DNA from: UBA1732 sp045114455
GTDB taxonomy: Bacteria > Verrucomicrobiota > Lentisphaeria > Victivallales > UBA1829
Reading direction: 5' to 3'
DNA length: 64,000 bases
Assembly (NCBI GenBank): GCA_045114455.1
Contig: JBGUKN010000024.1
Coordinates: 1-64,000, forward strand
Position 1 is the stretch's first letter, and every line of letters starts with the position of its first letter. Below are positions 9,616 through 17,583 of the stretch, piece after piece. Made by a program: the position numbers and the translations under genes. The notes beneath the pieces were generated by a model, which was not told where the DNA came from, ran no database searches, and worked only from the letters and a program-made list of their open reading frames with translations.

Positions 9616-10923
9616 ATGAAAGCAGACATGACCCAGATGGACGCCGCGAAACAGGGCGTCGTAACCCCCGAAATGGCCGCCGTGGCCGCCTCGGAATATC
9701 TTTCGCCGGAGTTCATCCGCGATGGTGTCGCCGCCGGTACGATCGTGATCCCCGCGAATGTGAACCACACCAGTTTGAAGCCGATGGGCATCGGACGCGC
9801 TCTCCGCACCAAGATCAATTCCAACATCGGAAATTCCCAGACCTCCAGCTGCCCGAAAAATGAGTTCGAAAAGCTCGAAACTTCCCTCAAGTTCGGCGCC
9901 GACACCATCATGGACCTCAGCACGCGCGGCGACCTGGCGGTCTTCCGCAAGGCGCTCATCGAACAGTCCCCGATCCCGGTCGGCACCGTGCCGGTCTACG
10001 AAATCGCCGCCAGGGCAGGCGCGGGCAAGTTCGACCGCGACACGATCCTCCAGGTCATCGAGGATCAGGCGAAACAGGGTGTGGACTACATGACCATCCA
10101 TGCCGGGCTCCTCGCGAAACACATTCCCGCGGCGCTGAAACGCAAGCTCGGCATCGTCAGCCGCGGCGGCGCCCTCATCGCCGCCTGGATCGGCGACCAC
10201 AAGATGGAGAACCCCTTTTACGACGCGTTCGACGACATCCTCAAGATCTGTCGCGACTATGAAGTGACGCTCTCCCTTGGCGACGGGCTCCGGCCCGGTT
10301 GCATCGCCGACGCCTCCGACGAGGCGCAGTTCGGCGAACTGGACGTGATCGGCGAGCTGGTGCAGCGCTGCCGCGCGGCGAACGTCCAGGCCATGGTCGA
10401 AGGACCCGGCCATGTGCCGTTCAACCAGATCGAGATGAACATGAAGCGAGAACAGCAGGTCTGCGGCGACGCGCCGTTCTACATCCTCGGCCCGGTCGTC
10501 ACCGACTGCGCGCCCGGCTACGACCACATGGTCGCCGCGATGGGCGGCCTCGCTGGCGCGTACTGGGGCGCGGCGATGCTCTGCTACGTGACTCCGAAGG
10601 AGCATCTCGGACTCCCGGACAACGAGGATGTCCGCCGCGGCGTCGTGGCGTTCAAGATCGCCGCCCATGCCGCCGACGTTGCGCTCGGCAAACCGCACGC
10701 GCAGGAACGCGACGACGCCATTTCCGATGCGCGCGCCGCGTTCGACTGGGAACGGCAGTTCGAATTTGCGCTCGACCCGGACCGTGCCCGCGAATACCGC
10801 CGCGCCGCGCTTCAGGAGAGCCATTGCGCCGAGGATGCCGCGTCCGGCAAATACTGCACGATGTGCGGCCCGGATTTCTGCTCCGTCCGTCTCTCGAACA
10901 AACTCAAGGGCATGAAGGAATGA
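9616..10923 (+). CDS. thiC: Phosphomethylpyrimidine synthase (HMP-P synthase)
   Basis: Protein of 435 aa. ThiC is a radical-SAM enzyme converting 5-aminoimidazole ribotide to hydroxymethylpyrimidine phosphate for thiamine. Signatures include GTIVIPANVNH, NIGNSQTSS, MEGPGHVPFNQIEMN-type (here VEGPGHVPFNQIEMN) and the C-terminal cluster motif CTMCGPDFC (CX2CX4C) that binds [4Fe-4S]. The length matches the short bacterial/archaeal ThiC class without the long N-terminal extension. The ATG at 9616 has AAGGAG 8 bp upstream. First gene of the riboswitch-controlled operon; thiM follows immediately. Confidence 0.98.
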   Translation: MKADMTQMDAAKQGVVTPEMAAVAASEYLSPEFIRDGVAAGTIVIPANVNHTSLKPMGIGRALRTKINSNIGNSQTSSCPKNEFEKLETSLKFGADTIMDLSTRGDLAVFRKALIEQSPIPVGTVPVYEIAARAGAGKFDRDTILQVIEDQAKQGVDYMTIHAGLLAKHIPAALKRKLGIVSRGGALIAAWIGDHKMENPFYDAFDDILKICRDYEVTLSLGDGLRPGCIADASDEAQFGELDVIGELVQRCRAANVQAMVEGPGHVPFNQIEMNMKREQQVCGDAPFYILGPVVTDCAPGYDHMVAAMGGLAGAYWGAAMLCYVTPKEHLGLPDNEDVRRGVVAFKIAAHAADVALGKPHAQERDDAISDARAAFDWERQFEFALDPDRAREYRRAALQESHCAEDAASGKYCTMCGPDFCSVRLSNKLKGMKE

Positions 10924-10933
10924 GGTGAACGCC

Positions 10934-11761
10934 ATGCTGATCCGCTGTTTTTCACGGGTGCGGGAGAAACACCCGCTCGTCGAGTGCTTCGCGAACGTCG
11001 TCACCACGAACGGCTGCGCCAATATGCTGCTCGCGGCCGGAGCCTCGCCCGTCATGGCCGACGATCCGGTCGGCGCGATTGAATTTACCGAAAAGGCCGA
11101 TGCCCTCTCCATCAACATCGGCACGTTCACGCCGACCTTCCGCGACGCCATCCGGGGCGCGCAGGAGACCGCGCTCCGCCGCGGCATCCCGGTCCTGCTC
11201 GATCCGGTCGGGACCGGATGCGCGCCGTCCCGCACGGAACTCTCGCTTGAAATCCTGAAGCGCGGCGTCTCCATCGTGCGCTGCAACCGGTCCGAGGCGA
11301 ACGCCCTGCTCGGGCTCGGCGGCTCCACGCATGGCGTTGACGCCTCGCCGGACGACGCGATCACGGAGGAGACGCTCGACCGCGCCGTGGCTGATGTGCG
11401 CGCGCTTGCCGCCAAGTACGACTGCGTGTTTGCCGTGACCGGCGCGATCGACCTTGTCGGCGGCACGGACGGACGCGTCGCGGTCATCCGCGGCGGCCAC
11501 GAGATCATGGCGAAGGTCACGGGGTCCGGATGCATGCTGTCCGCCCTGGCCGCGGCCTATGCCGGAGCCGAACCGAAATTCGTGTTCGAGGCGACCGCCG
11601 CCGCGCTTGCCGCCTACGGAGTCTGCGGGGAGATCGCCTATGAATCCCTGAAGCCGGGCGAAGGGTGCGGCACGTTCGCGGTGCGGCTCTTCGACGCCGT
11701 CGGCAACCTGGACGTCACCACGCTTCACGAAAGGCTCGATTATGAAGTCCGTCAGGCCTGA
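10934..11761 (+). CDS. thiM: Hydroxyethylthiazole kinase
   Basis: Protein of 275 aa. ThiM phosphorylates hydroxyethylthiazole, a salvage step supplying the thiazole half of thiamine. Signatures: ANVVTTNGCANMLLAAGASP, NIGTF, LLDPVGTGC, RCNRSEANALLG, AVTGAIDLV and the ATP/anion motif KVTGSGCMLSALAAAY. The ATG at 10934 is chosen because GAGGTG, spanning the thiC stop, sits 7 bp upstream; a GTG at 10925 is the alternative. It overlaps thiE by 20 bp. No thiG/thiH/thiS genes occur here, so the thiazole may come from salvage or another locus. Confidence 0.96.
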   Translation: MLIRCFSRVREKHPLVECFANVVTTNGCANMLLAAGASPVMADDPVGAIEFTEKADALSINIGTFTPTFRDAIRGAQETALRRGIPVLLDPVGTGCAPSRTELSLEILKRGVSIVRCNRSEANALLGLGGSTHGVDASPDDAITEETLDRAVADVRALAAKYDCVFAVTGAIDLVGGTDGRVAVIRGGHEIMAKVTGSGCMLSALAAAYAGAEPKFVFEATAAALAAYGVCGEIAYESLKPGEGCGTFAVRLFDAVGNLDVTTLHERLDYEVRQA

Positions 11762-13010
11762 TTACCTCAAACTTTACGCCATCACCGACGACGGCCCGAA
11801 TCTGCTTGAACGCGTCCGCCTCGCGCTCGAAGGCGGCGCCACCTGCATCCAACACCGGGCGAAAGGCGCGTCGTTCGAGGCCGCTAAAGCCGACGCGCTC
11901 GCGATCCAGTCGCTTTGCCGCGAATTCAACGTGCCGTTCATCGTGAACGATTCGCTCGAACTCGCGCTGGCGATCGGCGCGGACGGCCTGCACGTGGGGC
12001 AGAGCGACACCGCCGCACGCGAGGCCCGGCGCGCGCTCGGTCCCGACGCGATCCTGGGCGTTTCCGCGGCTACCGTGGCGGAGGCAGTCCGGGCGGAACA
12101 GGACGGAGCGGACTATCTCGGCGTCGGGGCTGTCTTCCCGACCTCGACCAAACTCGATGCGACGTGCGTGACGCATACCGCGCTCCGGGCAATCTGCGGC
12201 GCGGTGAACATCCCCGTGGTCGCCATCGGCGGCATCCACGCGGGCAACCTGCTCCAGCTCGAACGCAGCGGCATCGCGGGCGTTTCGGTCGTGTCCGCCG
12301 TCTTCGGCGCGCCGGACGTGAAAGCGGCGGCGCGCGAGCTCAAATCGCTTGTCGGCCAAGCGGATTTCGCGCTCCCGGATGAAACCGGCATGATCCTGGA
12401 TTTCGACGGGACCGTGCTCGATTCCATGCAGGTCTGGCTCGGACTCGCGCAGGACTTCCTCCGCGCGAACGGCGCCGAGCCGCGTCCCGACCTGGACGAA
12501 CAGCTCGCGAACTGCGCCGACCTGATCGCCGGTGCCGACTGGCTTCAGAAGGAATACGGCCTGAAACTCACGCCGGAAGAAACATTGCAGGGGTTGCTCG
12601 ACCTGCTGAACGCGCGCTACATGGCGTGCAAGCTCAAACCCGGCGCGGAGGAGTTCGTTCGCGAAGCCGGCCGGCGCGGGTTCCGCCTCGTCATCGGCAC
12701 CGCCAGCGACCGCAAGGCCGTCGAAGCCATCCTCGCAAAGCACGGCATGCTCGATCTTTTCCTCGACATCATCACCACCGGCGAGACCGGCCTCGACAAA
12801 AAGGATCCGGCGTTCTACTGGACCGCGCTTGAACGCCTCGGCACGCGCAGAAACGCCACCTGGCTCTTCGACGATGCGCCGTTCTGCCTTGAGACCGCCC
12901 GTTCGTGCGGACTCCGTACAGCCGGGGTGCGGGACATGTTTTTCTCCGAGGCGGATTTCACCGGAGCCGACTGTGTGCTGAACCGCCTCGACGAGTGGTT
13001 CCGCGCATGA
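11742..13010 (+). CDS. thiE: Thiamine-phosphate synthase fused to HAD-family phosphatase
   Basis: Protein of 422 aa, about twice the usual ThiE. Residues ~8-205 are ThiE, which joins HMP-PP and thiazole phosphate to thiamine phosphate; motifs CIQHRAKG, FIVNDSLELALAIGADGLHVGQ, YLGVGAVFPT and AIGGI are intact. Residues ~215-422 are a complete haloacid dehalogenase phosphatase with motif I DFDGTVLDS (Asp220, Asp222), motif II GTASD, a Lys in GLDKKDP and motif IV DDAP. The fusion suggests a phosphatase acting on a thiamine intermediate or product. Its stop overlaps the thiD start (ATGA). Confidence 0.95.
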   Translation: MKSVRPDYLKLYAITDDGPNLLERVRLALEGGATCIQHRAKGASFEAAKADALAIQSLCREFNVPFIVNDSLELALAIGADGLHVGQSDTAAREARRALGPDAILGVSAATVAEAVRAEQDGADYLGVGAVFPTSTKLDATCVTHTALRAICGAVNIPVVAIGGIHAGNLLQLERSGIAGVSVVSAVFGAPDVKAAARELKSLVGQADFALPDETGMILDFDGTVLDSMQVWLGLAQDFLRANGAEPRPDLDEQLANCADLIAGADWLQKEYGLKLTPEETLQGLLDLLNARYMACKLKPGAEEFVREAGRRGFRLVIGTASDRKAVEAILAKHGMLDLFLDIITTGETGLDKKDPAFYWTALERLGTRRNATWLFDDAPFCLETARSCGLRTAGVRDMFFSEADFTGADCVLNRLDEWFRA

Positions 13011-13780
13011 AGACCGTCCTGTCCATAGCCGCGTCCGACCCGAGCGGCGGCGCCGGGATCCAGGCCGACCTTCGCGCCATCGCCGCGCATGGACTTTACG
13101 GGATGGCGGTGCCGACCGCGCTCACGGTGCAGAACACGCTGGGCGTGACCGGAGTTCTGGTCCCGGAACCGGAGTTCCTGGCGCGGCAGCTTCGCGCCGT
13201 GCTGTCCGACATCCGGCCCGACGCCGTGAAGATCGGCTCGATGCCCGGCGCGGACCACGCCCGCGTGACAGCCGAACTCCTGCGGGAATTCGAAATCGGG
13301 AACGTCGTGTTCGATCCCGTGCTGGCGTCCACCAGCGGCGCCGCGCTCGGCACGGTTGAAGCCGTCGGGATCCTCGCGCCGTGCGTGTCGCTCCTCACGC
13401 CGAACCTGCCGGAAGCGGCAAGTCTCCTCGGCCGCGATTCCGCGGAACCCGCCACGCCGGATCAGATCGAATCCGCCGCGAACGAGCTTGCGGCGCGCTT
13501 CGGGACCGCGATCCTGCTGAAGGGCGGACACCGCACCGACGGTTCGTTCGATGATTTCTTCTTCGTCCCCGGAAAGGAAGGGGTATGGCTTCCGACCCGG
13601 ACTGCACCGCCGTGCGGCAACCACGGCACGGGCTGCCTCCTGTCCAGCTCCATCGCATGCGGACTTGCGTCCGGCGCGTCCATGCTCGAAAGCATCCGCC
13701 GCGCCAAGGAACGCCTTTCCGACGCGCTTGCCCGCGGGCTTTCCCTCGGACACGGAAACAGCCCGGTCGATTTCCGCTGA
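13007..13780 (+). CDS. thiD: Hydroxymethylpyrimidine/phosphomethylpyrimidine kinase
   Basis: Protein of 257 aa. ThiD phosphorylates HMP and HMP-P to HMP-PP, the ThiE substrate. Signatures of the ribokinase-like fold: SIAASDPSGGAGIQADL, VPTALTVQNT, VFDPVLASTSG, LTPNLPEAASLLG, LLKGGH and the anion-hole segment NHGTGCLLSSSIA. The open frame extends upstream inside the thiE fusion, but the ATG at 13007 gives a 4-bp ATGA overlap and the standard N-terminus. Last gene of the thiamine operon. Confidence 0.97.
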   Translation: MKTVLSIAASDPSGGAGIQADLRAIAAHGLYGMAVPTALTVQNTLGVTGVLVPEPEFLARQLRAVLSDIRPDAVKIGSMPGADHARVTAELLREFEIGNVVFDPVLASTSGAALGTVEAVGILAPCVSLLTPNLPEAASLLGRDSAEPATPDQIESAANELAARFGTAILLKGGHRTDGSFDDFFFVPGKEGVWLPTRTAPPCGNHGTGCLLSSSIACGLASGASMLESIRRAKERLSDALARGLSLGHGNSPVDFR

Positions 13781-13857
13781 CGCAAATAAGTGCGCCTCAC
13801 AAGTTTTTGTCCGGCCTTTTCGGCTGCGCTTCAGAAAAACGGCTTTTCTTTTTTCAT

Positions 13858-13885
13858 TTGCAAAAAACGAATATAGTGCTATAAT
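13858..13885 (+). promoter_or_regulatory. Promoter of the DUF4126 gene
   Basis: -35 TTGCAA (13858-13863), 16-bp spacer, extended -10 TGC-TATAAT (13880-13885). Strong match to the promoter design shared across this window, about 100 nt upstream of the ATG at 13985. Confidence 0.7.
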
Positions 13886-13984
13886 AGTTCGAAAAATATG
13901 CCGTTCCTTCCTTAACCGACAACGACCGGACTGTCCGTCAAAACGAATGGACGGAAGTTCCCTTTCTTGAAAGGTCACTTTTTC

Positions 13985-15268
13985 ATGACATCGGGGATCG
14001 CAATTGGAGTCATCAGCCAGGTGCTGGCTTTGTGCGGACTGGTCAGCATCCGGATGTTCCTGCCCGTTTTCCTGTATTTTCTCGCAATGCGGCTGACGCT
14101 CGTCTGGCCGGACTATGCGCCGGAACTTGTCCGCCAGATGGCGGAACACACGCCCGCGTGGCAGACGTCAACCGTTTTTCTGACGGTGTTCGGCATCCTG
14201 TCGGTATTGGAGCTTGCCGCCGTACGGAATCCTGACATCAAGACGTTTCTGGTCGAGGACTTCGACCGGTACGCGAAGCCTGCCATATCGATCCTGCTGA
14301 CTTGCGGCGTGATGACCACCGCGCAGGCGCTGGAAACCCGGAAACTGATCGACGGCACGGTGATGGTCCAGACGGCATCGTTCGGCGGGTTCACCGTCGC
14401 GATGATGATCGTGGCGGGATGCGTGACCGGGTTCTGCTGCCGGGTCCGGTCGGGGGTGCTGGAGCAGATCCATGCGATCGACCCGGAGGATGACCTCAGA
14501 TTGCAGTCGCTTTCCAATTATCTGGGAGAGATTGTGCTGGCGGTCATTTTCCTGGCGATGGTCTTTCTGCCTCTGCTGGCGCTGGTCCTGACTGGGATCG
14601 GGGTGCTGACCGGTTTGCTTTTCCAGCGCCTGTTCGCATGGTACGAGCGGAAACATTCACACTCGTGTGCGGCTTGTGCCGCCGCCGGAAGGGGGACTGT
14701 GATTTCCGACTGCGCTCTGATCTGCCCGGAATGCGGCGCGGAACAGCCGGATGTCCGGCGGGTCGGCTGGTTCGGCTTTTCCGGAAGCAGTCCGCTGGAC
14801 GGGATGTCCCTGGAACGGCATGCGTTCCGGCTGCTGGCAGCCCACCGCTGCCGCTGGTGCGCCTCTCCGCTCGACCGGTCCGATGTCTGTTCCCGGTGCG
14901 GGCGCAAACAGTGGACGGACGAACTTCTGGCTTTCTATTTGCTGCAGACCGACCTGCGAAGCGGCCTGCTGTTGCTGCTGGCGCTGGGGACTTTCGCATT
15001 TCCGGTCGGCGGGCTGGTGCTGGCGCTGGTCCTTTTCCGTCCGCTGGCGGTGCGCCCGCTGTCCGTCCACTTGAGCGCAGGCAGCCGTTTTCTGACCGGA
15101 CTGGCGATCATGTTCCTGAAACTCCTGATCCTGACGCCGCTGGCGCTTCTTTCCATGGTCCCCGTCGTGGGCCTGCTGGCTCTTCTGCCGTTTGCCGGGC
15201 GTTATCTCTTTGTCCGGGCGAAATTCCTGCGCGCAATCGGACCTCATGTCACGCAGGAAAGCGTTTGA
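13985..15268 (+). CDS. Membrane protein: DUF4126-like domain plus zinc-ribbon and C-terminal helices
   Basis: Protein of 427 aa from the ATG at 13985, which has GAAAGG 10 bp upstream; a TTG at 13967 is the alternative. The N-terminal ~215 residues form about five helices with the small-residue pattern seen in DUF4126 (GLVSIRMFLPVFLYFLAMR). A cytoplasmic middle part has paired cysteines: CAACAA, CPECG, CRWCASP and CSRCG, resembling two zinc ribbons. A further three or four helices follow (~325-420). Function unknown; the combined architecture is unusual. Apparently monocistronic. Confidence 0.75.
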   Translation: MTSGIAIGVISQVLALCGLVSIRMFLPVFLYFLAMRLTLVWPDYAPELVRQMAEHTPAWQTSTVFLTVFGILSVLELAAVRNPDIKTFLVEDFDRYAKPAISILLTCGVMTTAQALETRKLIDGTVMVQTASFGGFTVAMMIVAGCVTGFCCRVRSGVLEQIHAIDPEDDLRLQSLSNYLGEIVLAVIFLAMVFLPLLALVLTGIGVLTGLLFQRLFAWYERKHSHSCAACAAAGRGTVISDCALICPECGAEQPDVRRVGWFGFSGSSPLDGMSLERHAFRLLAAHRCRWCASPLDRSDVCSRCGRKQWTDELLAFYLLQTDLRSGLLLLLALGTFAFPVGGLVLALVLFRPLAVRPLSVHLSAGSRFLTGLAIMFLKLLILTPLALLSMVPVVGLLALLPFAGRYLFVRAKFLRAIGPHVTQESV

Positions 15269-15348
15269 ATTGAACGGTGTGCCCGGCTTATGCTCGGAGA
15301 ACTCCTTTATTACTGCACAAAAAATAGTTTATTTCCATTATTTATTCC

Positions 15349-15376
15349 TTGAAAAAAACAAAAAACGGTTTACTGT
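15349..15376 (+). promoter_or_regulatory. Possible promoter upstream of the flavin oxidoreductase
   Basis: -35 TTGAAA (15349-15354), 16-bp spacer, -10 TACTGT (15371-15376) in the AT-rich 15269-15508 interval. The -10 is weak. No gene was found in this interval. Confidence 0.35.
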
Positions 15377-15508
15377 ATGGAAATAAAGAATCGTATTCGC
15401 CCGGTCGGAAACGCATTGTTCCGCTTCCGGATAACGCCGAAGAAGGGGAATGCGGTTCGCCAATGGAGTTCAATCAAACATTAAACATATTTTCACCAAG
15501 ATCTTTTT

Positions 15509-17509
15509 ATGGACTACGACATCTTATTCCAGCCGGTCAAAATCGGCAGACTCGAACTGAAAAACCGTTTCATGATGGCGCCCGTCGGGCCTCTGGGACT
15601 TGGCGATGCCGACGGAGCGTTCAACCAGCGCGGCATCGATTACTATGTGGAACGGGCGAAAGGCGGAACGGGCCTGATCTGCACTGGCGTCACGTTCGCC
15701 GATTTCACGGTGGAGGAGCATTCCTGCCCGGGCGTGCCCGTTCCGACGCGGAATCCGCACCAGTTCATCCGCACCGGCAAGGAAATGACGGAACGGATCC
15801 ATGCGTACGGATCCAAGATCCTGCTTCAGCTTTCCGGCGGCTTCGGACGCGTGTCGATCCCGGAAGACCAGGGCGCGGACAATCCCGTCGCGCCTTCCGA
15901 GATCCCCCATCGCTGGATCGACAAAAAATGCCGTGCGATCACGGTGGACGAGATCCATCATATCGTCGCCATGTTCGGCAAGGCGGCGGCAATCGGGAAA
16001 CGCGCAGGATTCGACGGCATCATGATCCATGCCGTCCATGAAGGCTACCTGATCGACCAGTTCGCGATCGCCATGTTCAACCAGCGCACGGACGAATACG
16101 GCGGGTCGCTGGAAAACAGGCTTCGTCTGGCCAGGGAGATCCGCGAGGAGATCGCGAAGACCTGCGGACCCGATTTCCCGGTGGTCATGCGTCTGTCCAC
16201 GAAGAGCTTCATCAAGGACTGGCGCAAGGGCGCGCTCCCCGGCGAAGAATTCGAGGAAATGGGACGCGACGAGGCCGAAGGGCTCGAAGTCGCGAAACTG
16301 CTGGAGCAGTACGGCTACGACGCGTTCGATGTGGACGTCGGGTCCTACGACAGCTGGTACTGGTCGCATCCGCCCATGTACCAGAAGGACGGGCTCTATC
16401 TGAAGTACGCCAGGGCGGTGAAGGACGTGGTGAATGTCCCGGTGATCTGCGCCGGAAAACTTGCGAATCCCGATCTGTCCTCGCAGGCGGTGAAGGATGG
16501 CTGGATTGACATCGTTTCCCTCGGACGTCCTCTGCTCGCCGATGCCGATTACGCGAACAAGCTTCGCAGCGGCAGGAAGGCGGATATCCGTCCCTGCATC
16601 AACTGCCAGGAAGGCTGCATGGGAAGGATCCAGAATTTCTCGCTGGTCAACTGCGCCGTGAATCCGCAGTGCGCCAGAGAGCGCGATTTCGCGTACAATC
16701 CGGTCCTGCGCCCGAAGAAAGTGGTCATCGTCGGCGGCGGCGTCGCCGGCATGGAAGCCGCCAGGGTGCTTGCGATCCGCGGCCACAAGCCCGTGGTCTT
16801 CGAGAAGGAACCCATCCTCGGCGGCGCATGCGTCCCCGCCGGCGTGCCCGATTTCAAGGACGGGGACAAAGCCCTGATCCAGTGGTATGTCCAGACCCTG
16901 AAGGAACTTAAGGTGGAAATCCACCTCGGCGCCGCCGTCACGGAGGAAATGCTCCGCGGCATGACGTTCGACGTCCTCATCATCGCGACCGGAGCCACGC
17001 CCCGCCTGTTCGATCTTGGCAAGGGCATCCCCGTGTGCGACGCGAAATCCGTGCTGAAGAACAATGCGGCCGGACTGGGGAAAGATCTGGTCGTGCTCGG
17101 CGGCGGCACGGTCGGCTGCGAACTTGCCCTGTGGCTTCGCGAATCCTTCGGCAAGAACGTTACGATCGTCGAAGCGCAGAAAGACATTCTTTTGCTCAAT
17201 GCTCCTCTTTGCTCCGCCAACAAGGATATGCTGGCCGCTCTAGTCCGCTTCAAAGGATGCGGGATCCGCACCAATACCATCGCGAAACAGGTGACGGACA
17301 CCGGTGTCATCCTGCACGATCAGGAAAAAGGCGGGGATTCCGAACTGAAGGCGGATGCTGTGATCGTCGCAGCCGGATTCCGCAGCGATGCCTCCCTGTA
17401 TCAGGCCATGCGGGATGTCCCGGAACTCTATGCCATCGGCGATTGCAGGGAATGCCACAATATCCACCAGGCGATCTGGGATGCCTACGAAGTGGCAAAC
17501 CACATCTGA
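15509..17509 (+). CDS. FMN/FAD/[4Fe-4S] enoate reductase (BaiCD/FadH family)
   Basis: Protein of 666 aa, the length of 2,4-dienoyl-CoA reductase and BaiCD/BaiH enoate reductases. Residues 1-~345 are an old-yellow-enzyme TIM barrel (LFQPVKIGRLELKNRFMMAP, HAVHEGYLIDQF, RTDEYGGSLENRLRLARE). The cluster ligands are Cys363, Cys366, Cys370 and Cys382 (CX2CX3CX11C). An FAD-binding GGGVAG is near residue 409 and an NAD(P)-binding GGGTVG near 530. Such enzymes reduce activated C=C bonds of fatty acyl-CoA, bile acid or aromatic substrates under anoxic conditions; the actual substrate is unknown. Standalone gene with a weak ribosome site. Confidence 0.92.
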   Translation: MDYDILFQPVKIGRLELKNRFMMAPVGPLGLGDADGAFNQRGIDYYVERAKGGTGLICTGVTFADFTVEEHSCPGVPVPTRNPHQFIRTGKEMTERIHAYGSKILLQLSGGFGRVSIPEDQGADNPVAPSEIPHRWIDKKCRAITVDEIHHIVAMFGKAAAIGKRAGFDGIMIHAVHEGYLIDQFAIAMFNQRTDEYGGSLENRLRLAREIREEIAKTCGPDFPVVMRLSTKSFIKDWRKGALPGEEFEEMGRDEAEGLEVAKLLEQYGYDAFDVDVGSYDSWYWSHPPMYQKDGLYLKYARAVKDVVNVPVICAGKLANPDLSSQAVKDGWIDIVSLGRPLLADADYANKLRSGRKADIRPCINCQEGCMGRIQNFSLVNCAVNPQCARERDFAYNPVLRPKKVVIVGGGVAGMEAARVLAIRGHKPVVFEKEPILGGACVPAGVPDFKDGDKALIQWYVQTLKELKVEIHLGAAVTEEMLRGMTFDVLIIATGATPRLFDLGKGIPVCDAKSVLKNNAAGLGKDLVVLGGGTVGCELALWLRESFGKNVTIVEAQKDILLLNAPLCSANKDMLAALVRFKGCGIRTNTIAKQVTDTGVILHDQEKGGDSELKADAVIVAAGFRSDASLYQAMRDVPELYAIGDCRECHNIHQAIWDAYEVANHI

Positions 17510-17536
17510 GCCTTTGACCCTGACTTTAAAACACAA

Positions 17537-17572
17537 TCGGCCCCCGGAACCATCGCCGGCTCCGGGGGCCGA
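17537..17572. terminator. Bidirectional hairpin between convergent genes
   Basis: A 12-bp perfect stem (TCGGCCCCCGGA at 17537-17548 with its complement at 17561-17572) and a 12-nt loop, centred between the oxidoreductase stop and the GH43 stop. Very GC-rich but without a T-tract, so it may act as a bidirectional terminator or 3' end stabiliser. Confidence 0.65.
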
Positions 17573-17583
17573 ATCCTGTCATC

